Shown in pieces: positions 44,676-52,810 of a DNA stretch of 64,000 nt. A program made the translations under genes and the position numbers. The notes under the pieces are model-generated. The model was not told the origin of the DNA, ran no database searches, and worked only from the letters and a program-made list of their open reading frames with translations. How positions within the stretch are numbered: position 1 is the first letter of the stretch; every line of letters starts with the position of its first letter. Origin of the DNA: Sulfuricurvum sp. (lineage in GTDB: Bacteria; Campylobacterota; Campylobacteria; Campylobacterales; Sulfurimonadaceae); NCBI GenBank assembly GCA_030692765.1, contig JAUYUB010000020.1:53931-117930 (forward strand), written 5' to 3'.

Positions 44676-44919
44676 TTGTCAACTCAGCGATATGCTCTTT
44701 AGCAGTTTGTGATTTGTAGTTGCCATTTTTTATGTCTTGCATGGTTTGTATGTATGCCAAGTCAAGTTCATTGGCTCTTAATTCTTTGTATCTATCAATA
44801 TCAAGTACTACAAATTTATTCTTTCCACGTACATTGATAACCAATTCGTCAAATTTACTCAACAGATCCGTGAATAAAGAGACTCCTTTAGTTTTTACCT
44901 CATTAGCACTTATAGTCAT
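44665..44919 (-). CDS. Phd/YefM-type antitoxin
   Basis: An 84-residue antitoxin. The N-terminus MTISANEVKTKGVSLFTDLL, with VINVRGKNKFVVLDIDRYKEL, fits the Phd/YefM DNA-binding fold; the C-terminal half should neutralise the toxin. It precedes and overlaps the RelE-like gene. Confidence 0.8.
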   Translation of the reverse strand: MTISANEVKTKGVSLFTDLLSKFDELVINVRGKNKFVVLDIDRYKELRANELDLAYIQTMQDIKNGNYKSQTAKEHIAELTIEL

Positions 44920-44965
44920 AACAGCATCCTTAATAGTACTTTTTAAAGTATTATACCATAAGATA

Positions 44966-45002
44966 AAAAGCTATCAAGTAAGGGTTTGGTGTGGAAAGAG
45001 AT
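44966..45002 (+). repeat. 37-bp direct repeat flanking a toxin-antitoxin pair, right copy
   Basis: Partner of 44324-44360 with four mismatches; it lies just upstream of the antitoxin gene. Confidence 0.7.
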
Positions 45003-45049
45003 AAAAGAGTGATTATAAAGGAGATATGAGTGATATTAAGGAAAAAACA

Positions 45050-45084
45050 AGAAATAGTTCAATATGGGGTCAGACCCCTATTTT
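45050..45084 (+). repeat. REP palindrome class 1, copy B
   Basis: GGGGTCAGACCCC at 45066-45078 with the same AT-rich flanks as the other class 1 copies. It sits between two toxin-antitoxin pairs. Confidence 0.7.
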
Positions 45085-45149
45085 AATTAGTTGTCACTTA
45101 AGTTTAAACGTACTATAATGTATCTACAATTAATTACAGAGGGATACAT

Positions 45150-45377
45150 ATGAAGAAAGCTATTAACATTAGATTGGATGAGTCCTTATTAGCAGATTTA
45201 GATGTTTATGCACATGAGTTGGATAGAACACGTACCTACCTCATTGAAAAGGCAGTAAGTGCTTATTTTGATACGCTGGATGAAATGATCTCTGATAAGA
45301 GAATAGATGAAGTCAAACGAGGCGATGTGGAAGTCTTTTCCCTTGAGCAGGTAGCGCAGCAACTAGGTTTGAATTAA
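45150..45377 (+). CDS. Ribbon-helix-helix antitoxin
   Basis: A 75-residue CopG/RelB-like protein: the RHH (INIRLDESLLADLDVYAHEL, TRTYLIEKAVSAYF) is complete, followed by a toxin-binding tail. It overlaps the RelE-type toxin by one base (TAATG). The promoter region carries TATAAT-like boxes near 45115. Confidence 0.85.
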   Translation: MKKAINIRLDESLLADLDVYAHELDRTRTYLIEKAVSAYFDTLDEMISDKRIDEVKRGDVEVFSLEQVAQQLGLN

Positions 45378-45628
45378 TGTATAAACTCATTATCCCAAAG
45401 TTTGCGTTAAAAGAGTTGTCTAAAATTGACAAAGAGGATCAGCAATTGGTCTTTGACAAGATTAAGGATTTAGAAAAGGGCATTTTTACCCATGATAAAT
45501 CTTTAAAAGGTGAGCACAAGGGTAAGTTCCGCAAAAGAGCTGGGAATTACCGTATTATCTACCTCAAGGAGAATGATATTTTACTCATAACCCTCATCCG
45601 TATTGCCCACAGAAAAGAAGTTTATTAA
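45377..45628 (+). CDS. RelE-family toxin
   Basis: An 83-residue toxin: LIIPKFALKELSKIDKEDQQ, GEHKGKFRKRAGNYRIIYL and the late RIAHRKEVY are typical of RelE, including the Arg-rich strand and C-terminal His/Tyr end. It is translated directly after the RHH antitoxin. Confidence 0.88.
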   Translation: MYKLIIPKFALKELSKIDKEDQQLVFDKIKDLEKGIFTHDKSLKGEHKGKFRKRAGNYRIIYLKENDILLITLIRIAHRKEVY

Positions 45629-45757
45629 TTTAAGTGACGTATATCCTACAGTGGTTCTAATCGTGCTACCCCAACAACTTCCAGCAGGGTTATACTTCAT
45701 GCAGGCTACGTCCAGCATTTACCAGTGCTGATTGACTTTCGTGCTTTTTAGGGTAGT

Positions 45758-46054
45758 TTATGATATTCGTTCTGCAGCTTTTTTATACACTTCCACATTA
45801 TCTCTTTTGCCTATGGCGATGGTTTTTATGATGAGCTTATCATCAATCACTTCATACACGATTCTGACTCTCTTTTTATCTACATAAACCTTTTTCAGTC
45901 CGCTCAGGTTCATGTTGTTTTTATTGCCAAGTGGTAGTCCTATTTGAGGAGACTCCTGTATTTGCTGTATCTTTTTAAAGACCAATATCCGTAGAGAATG
46001 ACTTAATTCCTCCAAATCCTTTTCAACTAATGGATGATGAACGACTGAATACAT
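45758..46054 (-). CDS. RelE/ParE-family toxin
   Basis: A 98-residue toxin: VVHHPLVEKDLEELSHSLRI, the LGNKNNMNLSGLKKVYVDKK segment, VRIVYEVIDDKLIIKTIAIG and KRDNVEVYKKA. It starts directly after the stop of the antitoxin gene. Convergent with the previous toxin, with 129 bases between. Confidence 0.85.
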   Translation of the reverse strand: MYSVVHHPLVEKDLEELSHSLRILVFKKIQQIQESPQIGLPLGNKNNMNLSGLKKVYVDKKRVRIVYEVIDDKLIIKTIAIGKRDNVEVYKKAAERIS

Positions 46055-46363
46055 TTATAAACTGGTCAAGTCGATGTTGAACTTCTTTGCCATATCTTCA
46101 GATGTGACATATTCACTAAGAGGTGTTGCTGATCTTTGCTCTACAATGCTAAGGAGTTCTTTGTTTTCTAGTGCCTCTACGATCTCTTCATAGTATTTTA
46201 GTTTTTCATACTCGGTTGTTGATATTAGCACTGCTTCCAGACGGTTATTTTTTAGTATCCCTATCTTCTCAATTGCTTCATCTTTGACACCTTTGACAAT
46301 AGTGGCAATTCTTTTGGTGAAGTCTGTTATGGATAATAGTTCATTCTGTGCATAGTGTACCAT
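46055..46363 (-). CDS. Phd/YefM-type antitoxin
   Basis: A 102-residue antitoxin with a Phd-like N-terminus (LLSITDFTKRIATIVKGVKD, IGILKNNRLEAVLISTTEYE) and an acidic C-terminus. It directly precedes the RelE-like toxin. Confidence 0.82.
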   Translation of the reverse strand: MVHYAQNELLSITDFTKRIATIVKGVKDEAIEKIGILKNNRLEAVLISTTEYEKLKYYEEIVEALENKELLSIVEQRSATPLSEYVTSEDMAKKFNIDLTSL

Positions 46364-46592
46364 GTTATTCTCCCTATAATTTAGTAGTTAATTTACATGT
46401 TAAAATTATACCATAATATGATTTACATTTATAATCTCTCACCCCATCAACCTACCAGCACATGATGCAGCATAGGTTAGTGTATCAGGTAGAGTAATCA
46501 TGCCATGGTACCCAGAAGGCTAAAAGTACTTTTAGGCATACAAAAGTATTAAATGAGTAATTTGAGGCTTGTAGGGCTTTACCTACACTATT
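46364..46592. other. Intergenic region between toxin-antitoxin genes
   Basis: AT-rich, with two small hairpins: AACCTA/TAGGTT around 46449-46476 and GTAGG/CCTAC near 46579-46594. No HicA-like ORF was found here, although a HicB-like gene follows. Confidence 0.35.
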
Positions 46593-46940
46593 TTATATAT
46601 ATCTATGGTGCAACACTTCATTTTTTAATATTTGTTGTACATAGGCATTAAGTGACATCCCCGCTTTTAATGCCTCTTGATATACTTTCTTATGAAGCTC
46701 AGGCTCTATACGTACATTGAAGACACCCTTGTATACTTTTTGGGGTTCTCTGTTTAACATTTTACATGTCTGAAGATATTCATCTACTGCATTATGAAAA
46801 TTAGTTTCCAGTTCTTCGGCTGTAACCGCCTCAAAGGTAACTAGATCATCAATCATCTCCAATTTACCAAAAAAGCATTTGTCTTCAGGTGAGAACTCAA
46901 TACTCCCTATGTACCCTTTATATTCAATGGTATTAGCCAT
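46593..46940 (-). CDS. HicB-family antitoxin without adjacent HicA
   Basis: A 115-residue HicB protein: N-terminal partial RNase H-like fold (YKGYIGSIEFSPEDKCFFGK, VTFEAVTAEELETNFHNAVD) and a C-terminal ribbon-helix-helix (FNVRIEPELHKKVYQEALKA, SLNAYVQQIL). No HicA-like gene was found upstream or downstream, so it may be solitary or regulate another gene. Confidence 0.82.
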   Translation of the reverse strand: MANTIEYKGYIGSIEFSPEDKCFFGKLEMIDDLVTFEAVTAEELETNFHNAVDEYLQTCKMLNREPQKVYKGVFNVRIEPELHKKVYQEALKAGMSLNAYVQQILKNEVLHHRYI

Positions 46941-47084
46941 GACACACCTCTTGCAGTTTAATTTGTATTTGTTTCACAAGATAAACCTTGAGAATATTTG
47001 ATGGATGGGGTTTATGCAGGTTTATCAATACGTCTTTCTCTTTATGATAAAACTTTACCGCAGATCCAGCACCATCTATTTTAG

Positions 47085-47108
47085 AAAAGAGTGCCTGACA
47101 CCTTTTTT
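47085..47108 (+). repeat. REP palindrome class 2, copy A
   Basis: GTGCCTGACAC at 47091-47101 within A/T-rich arms, only 10 bases from the 3' end of the transposase gene. Same motif at 47938 and 48411. Confidence 0.75.
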
Positions 47109-47118
47109 GCGCATTATC

Positions 47119-47883
47119 TCATTTGCCTATAGCGGTAGCCTCTATGATCTTGCTTATAGCTGTATGGCTTATATTCAGATAATTCGCTATCTCGCTTTTC
47201 GTATATCCGTATTCAAAAGCTTTTTTTATACCATCATTTCTATTGATATCTCTGTCGTGTTCAAAAAAAGTTTCCAGTCTTTTTTTGAGTACTTTATACG
47301 TACCCTCTTTTGTTATTATAAGTTTAGGAGATTTATAAACAATATCGATGGCATCAATATCCATCTCTCTGCTTATATAGTCTGCGTACTCATCATACAT
47401 CATTTCAAATATCATTGAACCATTTAAAAGCTGCAAGTATTTGTGTTTGTATTTCCACTGGAAAAACGATTGGTATTTGTATACATCTATTTGTTTTACC
47501 ATGTTGGCTTTTATGGGGTTTTGCTCTATGTATTTGGCAACTATCCAAAAATGTGTATCGTCATAGAGAGCGTAAGACTTGTATCTGCCCTGCCATAGAT
47601 GTCCTGAGCGAGTATATTTTTTATTGAAAAATTTAGTGTATTTGTCATTTAAATATTGAATTGCTTTTGATAAGTTGTTTTTCTTAGTTTCTATCAATAG
47701 ATGATAATGATTTGTCATGAGACAAAAAGCGTGAACAATAATTTCATAATCTTTTGACACTTTATGCAAAAGGTCTAAAAAAAATTCGTAATCTTCTGGT
47801 TCAAGATAGATGACTCTTCTCTCTACTCCACGGTTAATTATATGATAATGTCCTGGTTCGGTTAGTCTTTCTTTTCTAGGCAT
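47119..47883 (-). CDS. REP-associated tyrosine transposase (RAYT, IS200-like)
   Basis: A 254-residue Y1-type HUH nuclease. The HUH motif is HYHLLIE near residue 59, preceded by the family start PRKERLTEPGHYHIINRGVE. The catalytic Tyr is in IQYLNDKYTKFFNKKY, followed by GRYKSY. A C-terminal helix-turn-helix (AFEYGYTKSEIANYLNISHT) completes the RAYT type. Class 2 palindromes flank it within 60 bases on both sides, as in REPtrons. Confidence 0.92.
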   Translation of the reverse strand: MPRKERLTEPGHYHIINRGVERRVIYLEPEDYEFFLDLLHKVSKDYEIIVHAFCLMTNHYHLLIETKKNNLSKAIQYLNDKYTKFFNKKYTRSGHLWQGRYKSYALYDDTHFWIVAKYIEQNPIKANMVKQIDVYKYQSFFQWKYKHKYLQLLNGSMIFEMMYDEYADYISREMDIDAIDIVYKSPKLIITKEGTYKVLKKRLETFFEHDRDINRNDGIKKAFEYGYTKSEIANYLNISHTAISKIIEATAIGK

Positions 47884-47907
47884 ACGAGATTCTAGCTGTT
47901 ACTATAT

Positions 47908-47976
47908 TAATATTAAATTAATAATAGTTTCAAAAGAGTGCCTGACACTTTTTTTTGTTTTGAGGGTCAGACCCCT
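47908..47976 (+). repeat. REP pair (class 2 then class 1), left of module B
   Basis: GTGCCTGACAC at 47938-47948 and GGGTCAGACCC at 47964-47974. The first 47 bases are identical to 48381-48427, on the other side of module B. Confidence 0.8.
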
Positions 47977-47981
47977 ATTAA

Positions 47982-48059
47982 CTACTCTGCTCTTAAAACA
48001 GTATATGAAAATGTCGAAACAACAGCAATTAATGCAATGATTATCAATACTTGTTCCAT
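47982..48059 (-). CDS. 25-residue membrane peptide of small membrane module B
   Basis: Reads MEQVLIIIALIAVVSTF then SYTVLRAE: one hydrophobic helix and a short charged tail. It starts 1 base after the upstream two-helix gene, and GGAG lies 9 bases before its ATG. Similar in size and placement to 53082-53168. Confidence 0.5.
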   Translation of the reverse strand: MEQVLIIIALIAVVSTFSYTVLRAE

Positions 48060-48060
48060 A

Positions 48061-48291
48061 TTATAAATCTCCTAGTTCTTTGATATGCTTCTCTATCTTT
48101 TTAGATGTTATCGATGCTGAAAGAGATAAAACAATGATGAGCAGCACGCCTGAATAGAAAATTATATTTATATTCTGATCTAAATATAGCTTTGATATAC
48201 CAGCGATATCCGCAACCAACATTGCGACTAAAATTTTAAACAACTCTTTGAGCCAGTCTATATGCGCTTTTATTTCATCTATTTTTGCCAT
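48061..48291 (-). CDS. Two-helix membrane protein of small membrane module B
   Basis: A 76-residue protein: charged amphipathic N-terminus (MAKIDEIKAHIDWLKEL), two membrane helices and a charged tail (EKHIKELGDL). It is about 43% identical to the 76-residue product at 52850 over the full length by my count. Unknown function. Confidence 0.65.
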   Translation of the reverse strand: MAKIDEIKAHIDWLKELFKILVAMLVADIAGISKLYLDQNINIIFYSGVLLIIVLSLSASITSKKIEKHIKELGDL

Positions 48292-48380
48292 GAATAATTA
48301 TATCGGAAAAAAGAAAATAATGTTGAATGTATAAATGATTATAGAGAGAGTACATTATGTTAAGGGAAGAAGAGAGAAAT

Positions 48381-48488
48381 AATATTAAATTAATAATAGT
48401 TTCAAAAGAGTGCCTGACACTTTTTTAACACTTTTTTACAAGAAAAAAAGAAGAAATAGTTTAATATAGGGTCAGACCCCTGTTTTTA
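48381..48488 (+). repeat. REP pair (class 2 then class 1), right of module B
   Basis: 47 bases (48381-48427) are identical to 47908-47954; GTGCCTGACAC is at 48411. A class 1 copy (48451-48488) is identical over 38 bases to 43761-43798. Confidence 0.8.
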
Positions 48489-48489
48489 A

Positions 48490-48513
48490 AGATAAAACTC
48501 CACAAAGTGGAGT
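48490..48513 (-). terminator. Intrinsic terminator of the S-layer-like gene
   Basis: On the minus strand, ACTCCAC-TTT-GTGGAGT (48497-48513) is a perfect 7-bp stem followed by a short T-rich run (TTTTATC). Confidence 0.7.
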
Positions 48514-48540
48514 AAATCAATAATAGTTACGGAGATAAGT
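48513..48540 (+). repeat. Inverted copy of S-layer-like gene leader, downstream side
   Basis: TAAATCAA, 7 bases, then TACGGAGATAAGT on the plus strand. On the minus strand the same blocks precede the S-layer-like start (52222-52246). Confidence 0.65.
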
Positions 48541-48601
48541 ATTTCTGATTTTAGAGATAGAAAGCTGGCGAATGAATCGCTAGCAATCTAGATTAAACGA
48601 A

Positions 48602-51600
48602 TTACGCGAGAGTAAGAACTTCACTAGCAAGAACTGCACCAGAAAGATTAACTACTCCAGTCAATGCAACCACTAGATCAACACCATCAGCGTACGTTAC
48701 GTTAGCACTTACATCAGCAACAATATATGTTGTACCATTGTATTGGAACCAATTGAGAACATCAGCCCCTGTACCAGCTGCAGCAGCATCAAGGTAGTTA
48801 GCAAAACTTGAGTTTACTACAAGTGAAATAGCATTTCCAAGTGTAGCTTCATCACTAATAATTCCAAGAGCACCAAAATTAATTTTATCTCCAGTTGTTA
48901 AACCAGTTACAGTTGTAGCATAACCAGCTGCTGATGAAGCTGCTGAGAATACGATTGTATCAACACCTGTTGATGTAGTAGTAACAGTATTCAATCCAGC
49001 AGCAGCACCTATAGTAACCGAGTTAGCAGTTGTACCGCCACCTACGTTGATTGTATTAGCACCAGTTGTTACCACAACTGTATCAATACCAGTACCACCA
49101 GTATAAGTGTTGTTACCTGAAGTTGCTTCAAATGTATTTGTACCATCACCAAGGTCTACAATATTGTTACCAGCTAAGAACTTAACAGTATCGTTACCTG
49201 CGCCCGCTGTAACAGTATTGTTACCTGTACCAGCTGCAGCACCTGTATTGATAGTGTTATTACCAGCACCTAATGTGAAAATATTTGCTTTAGCATTTGT
49301 AACAACGATAACATCAGCACCAGTCCCACCAGTATATGTTGTTACAGCAGCAGCAGAGTTTGTCAAGTCAACTGTATTTGTACCTGCTGCTGAACCTTTA
49401 ATAGTGTGTGCAGCAGCAAGTGCGCCAGTAGCCCATGTAAATGAACCAGCAGTAATTCCACTAGCATCTACTGATGTAAGTGCTGTTCCTGTTGTGTTAG
49501 TCATATTCAAACCAGCATTACCAGAAACAGTGATAGTTTTTGCTGCATCTGCAGCTAAAGTCATAGTATCCATGAAGTTAGTAGCTGTCGCTTGTGAATC
49601 TACCGTAGTGATTGCAATCGTTTCAACGTTAGCAGCAGTAACTGAACCAGCTGCTAAAATAGATGCGCTATTAAGTCTGATGTTCAATGTATCTGCAGTA
49701 CTTACAGCTGCATTAGTAACCGCTACAACAGTTGCAGTCGATGCATCCGTCATTTCTAATGTTCCGCCAGATGTCATGTTGTTAAGTGTCAATGTATTAC
49801 CATCGCCTGCTTCAATAACATACGAAATATCATCCAAGTTTGCAAGATCAACAGTCTGATTAGTAGCTGCTGTCAATGAAAGCTTTTGGAAGTTAGAAAT
49901 AGTACCTTCAAATGTTGCATTATCGTCTGCAGTTGCAGCATTTGCAGCTGTCATAACAAGTTTATTTGTACCAGTACCAGCATCGATTGATCCACCAGTT
50001 CCAAGTGCAGTTACAGAAACAGCTACAGTGTCATCACCAGCACCTGTTGTAATAGCTTTAGTCGTAGCAGCAACTTTGATTGAATCATTACCAGTTGAAG
50101 CTGTTCCTACAAACTGTTGGCCAACAGCTAACTCTTGAGTAAGTGTAACACCACCAGTATTTGTACTAGTGATTACAGCAGCAGCAGCAAAAGTATCATT
50201 AGTAATAGTAAGAGCAGAAACACCTGCAAGGTTTACCGCTGTAGCACTTGCTGCAGTCAATGTATTGATAGATGATGCACCAGTGTTAGCGTTAACTGTC
50301 AATGTAGTGATATCTGTATCAAGCGCTACTGCACCTGTTGTAGTCAAAGCATTAACGTTAAGAGTTTGTGATGTTACTGTAGCTGTAGTCAATGCACCAT
50401 TTGTTTGTGTAAATGATGTACCTTTACCAGCCAATGTAACTGTTGACAATGCACCAGAGTTAGCAGTTGCAGCTGCAAAGTTGTTTAGGTTTACAGAAGT
50501 GATTGTACCAGCAGCAGTCAATGAAGCAGCATTTGCATCAGCGATTGTTACAGCAGCAGCAGTAACACCAAGAACACCTGCAACGTATGCAGCACCTTGA
50601 GTTATTACTGCAGCAGCAGCAATTGCACCAGTAGCTGCAGGAGTTAAGTCAGCAACGTTTGTAGAAGCAGTTGTGCTTGTGAAAACAACAACTGCACCAG
50701 CAGCTGCGCCCGTATTGTATCCAGTTAATGTTCCACTCCAAGTACCATTTGCAACAACATTACCAGCAGTTGCACCAGCAGTCAAGTTAGCAAAACCAGC
50801 AGCAATCGCAGCAGCAGTAATTGCACCAGTAGCAGTAAGAACTAATCCACCAATCGTATACGTATCTGTAATTGCCATACCAGCCGCATCCATAGTAACT
50901 GATGCAGACTCAGTAACAGCAGTAACCTTCAAAACTTCAGCGACTGTACCTGATTGGTTAACAGTTACAGCTGTAGTGTTCGCTGTACCAGTAACTGTAA
51001 CAGCACCTTGTGTATGAGTTGCACCTGTAACATCCGCTGTAGCAGCTGCTGATGAAGAAGTAGCAACTTGAGTTACAGAAACAGTTGTTCCACCTGTAAC
51101 AGCAATTGCACCAAGGGTAGAATCAGTAGCAGCTACTGAAGCAGCACCTGTATTAGAAATAGTTACTGCGCCAGTTGCAGCTGCTGTATTACCAACAGTG
51201 ATTGTACCTGTAGTTGCACCAGTAGAAGTTACATTAACAGTTGTTCCACCATTAACACTCAATAGATCTGCAGCCAAAGCTGTTTGTGTCAAGTTGATTG
51301 CACCAGCAGCGCTTGCCAATGTAGTATTACCGCCTGTTGCTGTAACAGTTTGAGCTAAACCACCAGTAACTGACAATGTACCACCTGTATGTGCGGCAAC
51401 AGTAACATTTGTTGTAGCAGCTGCAGTAACAGAACTAACACCTACGTCGCTCGTTACATTAAGAGCAGTCAATCCAGTCCATGCAGTTGTATTAGCAGTT
51501 ACTGTCTGAGCAGATGCAAGGTTTGCAGTTTCGATGTTGGTTACAGTAGCACCAGCTGTAGCAACTGCTGCTTGGTTATCTAATACGTTTAATGTATCTG

Positions 51601-52219
51601 TACCATCTCCGCCATTCAATGAATCAAGAGCATTGAATGTTGCCGTTGTAGTTGCATTGAAAGTATCATTATAAGCAGTACCTGTAAATGCTACACCAGA
51701 ATCAACATTCGCAGTGAGTGTGAAATTTTGACCAAGGTTAAGAGCAACAGGATTACCGTTTGCATCAACAGGATTAGCAGCGATTACATCTACAGATGTA
51801 GTAACTGAATCATCTGGAGTCAATTTAGATGCGATGTCTTTTGAATACTTGTTAGTAAGCTTAACGCCATCGATTGTTGCTTTACCAGCTTTTGTCAAAA
51901 CAAGATCAACTGAACCGTCAGAAAATAATACTGTTGTTGTAGCAGGAAGAGTTACAGTACCCTTGATATTGACAGTAGCTGTTACGCCATCGCCGTCTTT
52001 GAAACTGATTGTTCTACCAGATATTTTGATCTCATAGTCACTTGCTGAACCAGCAAATGCTACTGTATCTCCACCGTTTGAACCAGTGATTGCAGCTTTC
52101 GCGCCCGCTTGAATGATGTACGTGTTTGCACCTGTAGCATCCTGAAATGTTGTTTTGTTAGTATCTAATGCTGTGTTAACAGCCAAGATATTAGCTTTAA
52201 TGATTGTCTTTGTAGCCAT
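48602..52219 (-). CDS. Giant S-layer/RTX-like secreted protein
   Basis: A 1205-residue Ala/Thr-rich protein with no Cys in the regions read and no cleavable signal peptide, as expected for type I secretion. Most of it is a long beta-rich region of degenerate repeats (TVTATGGNTTLASAAGAINL type). Near residues 960-1090 are RTX-like GGxGxDxxx repeats (TYTGGTGADVIVV, TAGAGNDTVKFLAGNN, TYTGGTGIDTVVV) that bind calcium. The C-terminus ends in a beta-rich block, VVALTGVVNLSGAVLASEVL. It resembles RsaA- and SapA-type S-layer proteins and is the likely cargo of the ABC-HlyD-TolC system 7 kb away. Confidence 0.75.
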   Translation of the reverse strand: MATKTIIKANILAVNTALDTNKTTFQDATGANTYIIQAGAKAAITGSNGGDTVAFAGSASDYEIKISGRTISFKDGDGVTATVNIKGTVTLPATTTVLFSDGSVDLVLTKAGKATIDGVKLTNKYSKDIASKLTPDDSVTTSVDVIAANPVDANGNPVALNLGQNFTLTANVDSGVAFTGTAYNDTFNATTTATFNALDSLNGGDGTDTLNVLDNQAAVATAGATVTNIETANLASAQTVTANTTAWTGLTALNVTSDVGVSSVTAAATTNVTVAAHTGGTLSVTGGLAQTVTATGGNTTLASAAGAINLTQTALAADLLSVNGGTTVNVTSTGATTGTITVGNTAAATGAVTISNTGAASVAATDSTLGAIAVTGGTTVSVTQVATSSSAAATADVTGATHTQGAVTVTGTANTTAVTVNQSGTVAEVLKVTAVTESASVTMDAAGMAITDTYTIGGLVLTATGAITAAAIAAGFANLTAGATAGNVVANGTWSGTLTGYNTGAAAGAVVVFTSTTASTNVADLTPAATGAIAAAAVITQGAAYVAGVLGVTAAAVTIADANAASLTAAGTITSVNLNNFAAATANSGALSTVTLAGKGTSFTQTNGALTTATVTSQTLNVNALTTTGAVALDTDITTLTVNANTGASSINTLTAASATAVNLAGVSALTITNDTFAAAAVITSTNTGGVTLTQELAVGQQFVGTASTGNDSIKVAATTKAITTGAGDDTVAVSVTALGTGGSIDAGTGTNKLVMTAANAATADDNATFEGTISNFQKLSLTAATNQTVDLANLDDISYVIEAGDGNTLTLNNMTSGGTLEMTDASTATVVAVTNAAVSTADTLNIRLNSASILAAGSVTAANVETIAITTVDSQATATNFMDTMTLAADAAKTITVSGNAGLNMTNTTGTALTSVDASGITAGSFTWATGALAAAHTIKGSAAGTNTVDLTNSAAAVTTYTGGTGADVIVVTNAKANIFTLGAGNNTINTGAAAGTGNNTVTAGAGNDTVKFLAGNNIVDLGDGTNTFEATSGNNTYTGGTGIDTVVVTTGANTINVGGGTTANSVTIGAAAGLNTVTTTSTGVDTIVFSAASSAAGYATTVTGLTTGDKINFGALGIISDEATLGNAISLVVNSSFANYLDAAAAGTGADVLNWFQYNGTTYIVADVSANVTYADGVDLVVALTGVVNLSGAVLASEVLTLA

Positions 52220-52221
52220 AA

Positions 52222-52246
52222 ACTTATCTCCGTATTTTTTGATTTA
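52222..52246 (-). repeat. S-layer-like gene leader, upstream copy of the inverted pair
   Basis: On the minus strand TAAATCAA, 4 bases, then TACGGAGATAAGT, three bases before the ATG. It contains the GGAG ribosome-binding site. Confidence 0.65.
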
Positions 52247-52422
52247 ATGCCCATTTTGAACATTTTAACGACTAATCATAGCATATTCCAATACTGCTGT
52301 CAATAGTTCGCACCGTCTTTTTTACCGCCGTGTGTTCAAAATTCTCACTTGACGTTCCCCAATATCGGCAATGTCGCGTTTACCTTTAGTCATTAAGGAA
52401 AATTTATTTTAATTGTAATGAG

Positions 52423-52557
52423 GGTTCTCTACTTTTCTTTTTATAAAAAAAAAGTAGCAAAAGAAAAGCGCCCCCATAACAGGACGCTGGCGCTACGCCT
52501 TCGCACGTCTGCGGGCGAGCTTGCTTTGGGTGTGTTTTGGGGGCAGGATATCAAATA
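52423..52557. repeat. ~130-bp dispersed repeat, copy 1
   Basis: Begins GGTTCTCTACTTTTC, carries a CTACTTTT/AAAAGTAG stem, then GCGCCCCCATAACAGGACGC, and ends TTTTGGGGGCAGGATATC. The end TTGGGGGCA partly inverts the GCCCCCAT start. Confidence 0.8.
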
Positions 52558-52679
52558 AAATATCTGTCATTCAAACATCCTTGTAAGCCATACGCGGTGG
52601 CAGACGTGCCATAAGTCGTGTGAGCGGTTTGTTTGAGAGATGCGCTTCGTTTCTTGGCGACAAGAAAAGAAGAGGGAAA

Positions 52680-52810
52680 AAGGTCTCTACTTTTCTTTTT
52701 ATAAAAAAAAGTAGCAAAAGAAAAGCGCCCCCATAACAGGACGCTGGCGCTACGCCTTCGCACGTCTGCCAAGCGAGCTTGCTCTAGGTGTATTATGGGG
52801 GCAGGATATA
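52680..52810. repeat. ~130-bp dispersed repeat, copy 2
   Basis: Nearly identical to copy 1, ending in TTATGGGGGCAGGATAT, a better inverse of the CCCCCATAA start. It stands directly upstream of module A. Confidence 0.8.

Larger units (their letters stand above)
48292..48600. other. Intergenic region with REP copies between module B and the S-layer-like gene
   Basis: No gene. It holds the 47-bp repeat and class 2/class 1 palindromes (48381-48488), a terminator hairpin for the S-layer-like gene (48497-48513) and an inverted copy of that gene's ribosome-binding region (48513-48540). Confidence 0.7.

Noticed and set aside
45629..45757. attC-like recombination site between convergent toxin genes
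   Set aside because: The hairpin lacks the paired RYYYAAC/GTTRRRY boxes.
46364..46592. Missing HicA gene next to HicB
   Set aside because: No ORF of suitable size with a HicA pattern was found in this gap or upstream.
43761..48488. Possible CRISPR array from the recurring palindromes
   Set aside because: Copies are irregularly spaced, separated by genes, and of two types; they fit REP elements and no cas gene is present.
49107..51583. Several plus-strand ORFs (up to 250 residues) inside the S-layer-like gene
   Set aside because: They are the antisense of a repetitive, Ala/Thr-rich coding sequence with biased codons and few stops; no domain is visible.
52551..52772. 73-residue leftward ORF
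   Set aside because: It is mostly translated ~130-bp repeat sequence; the same frame would arise in all copies.
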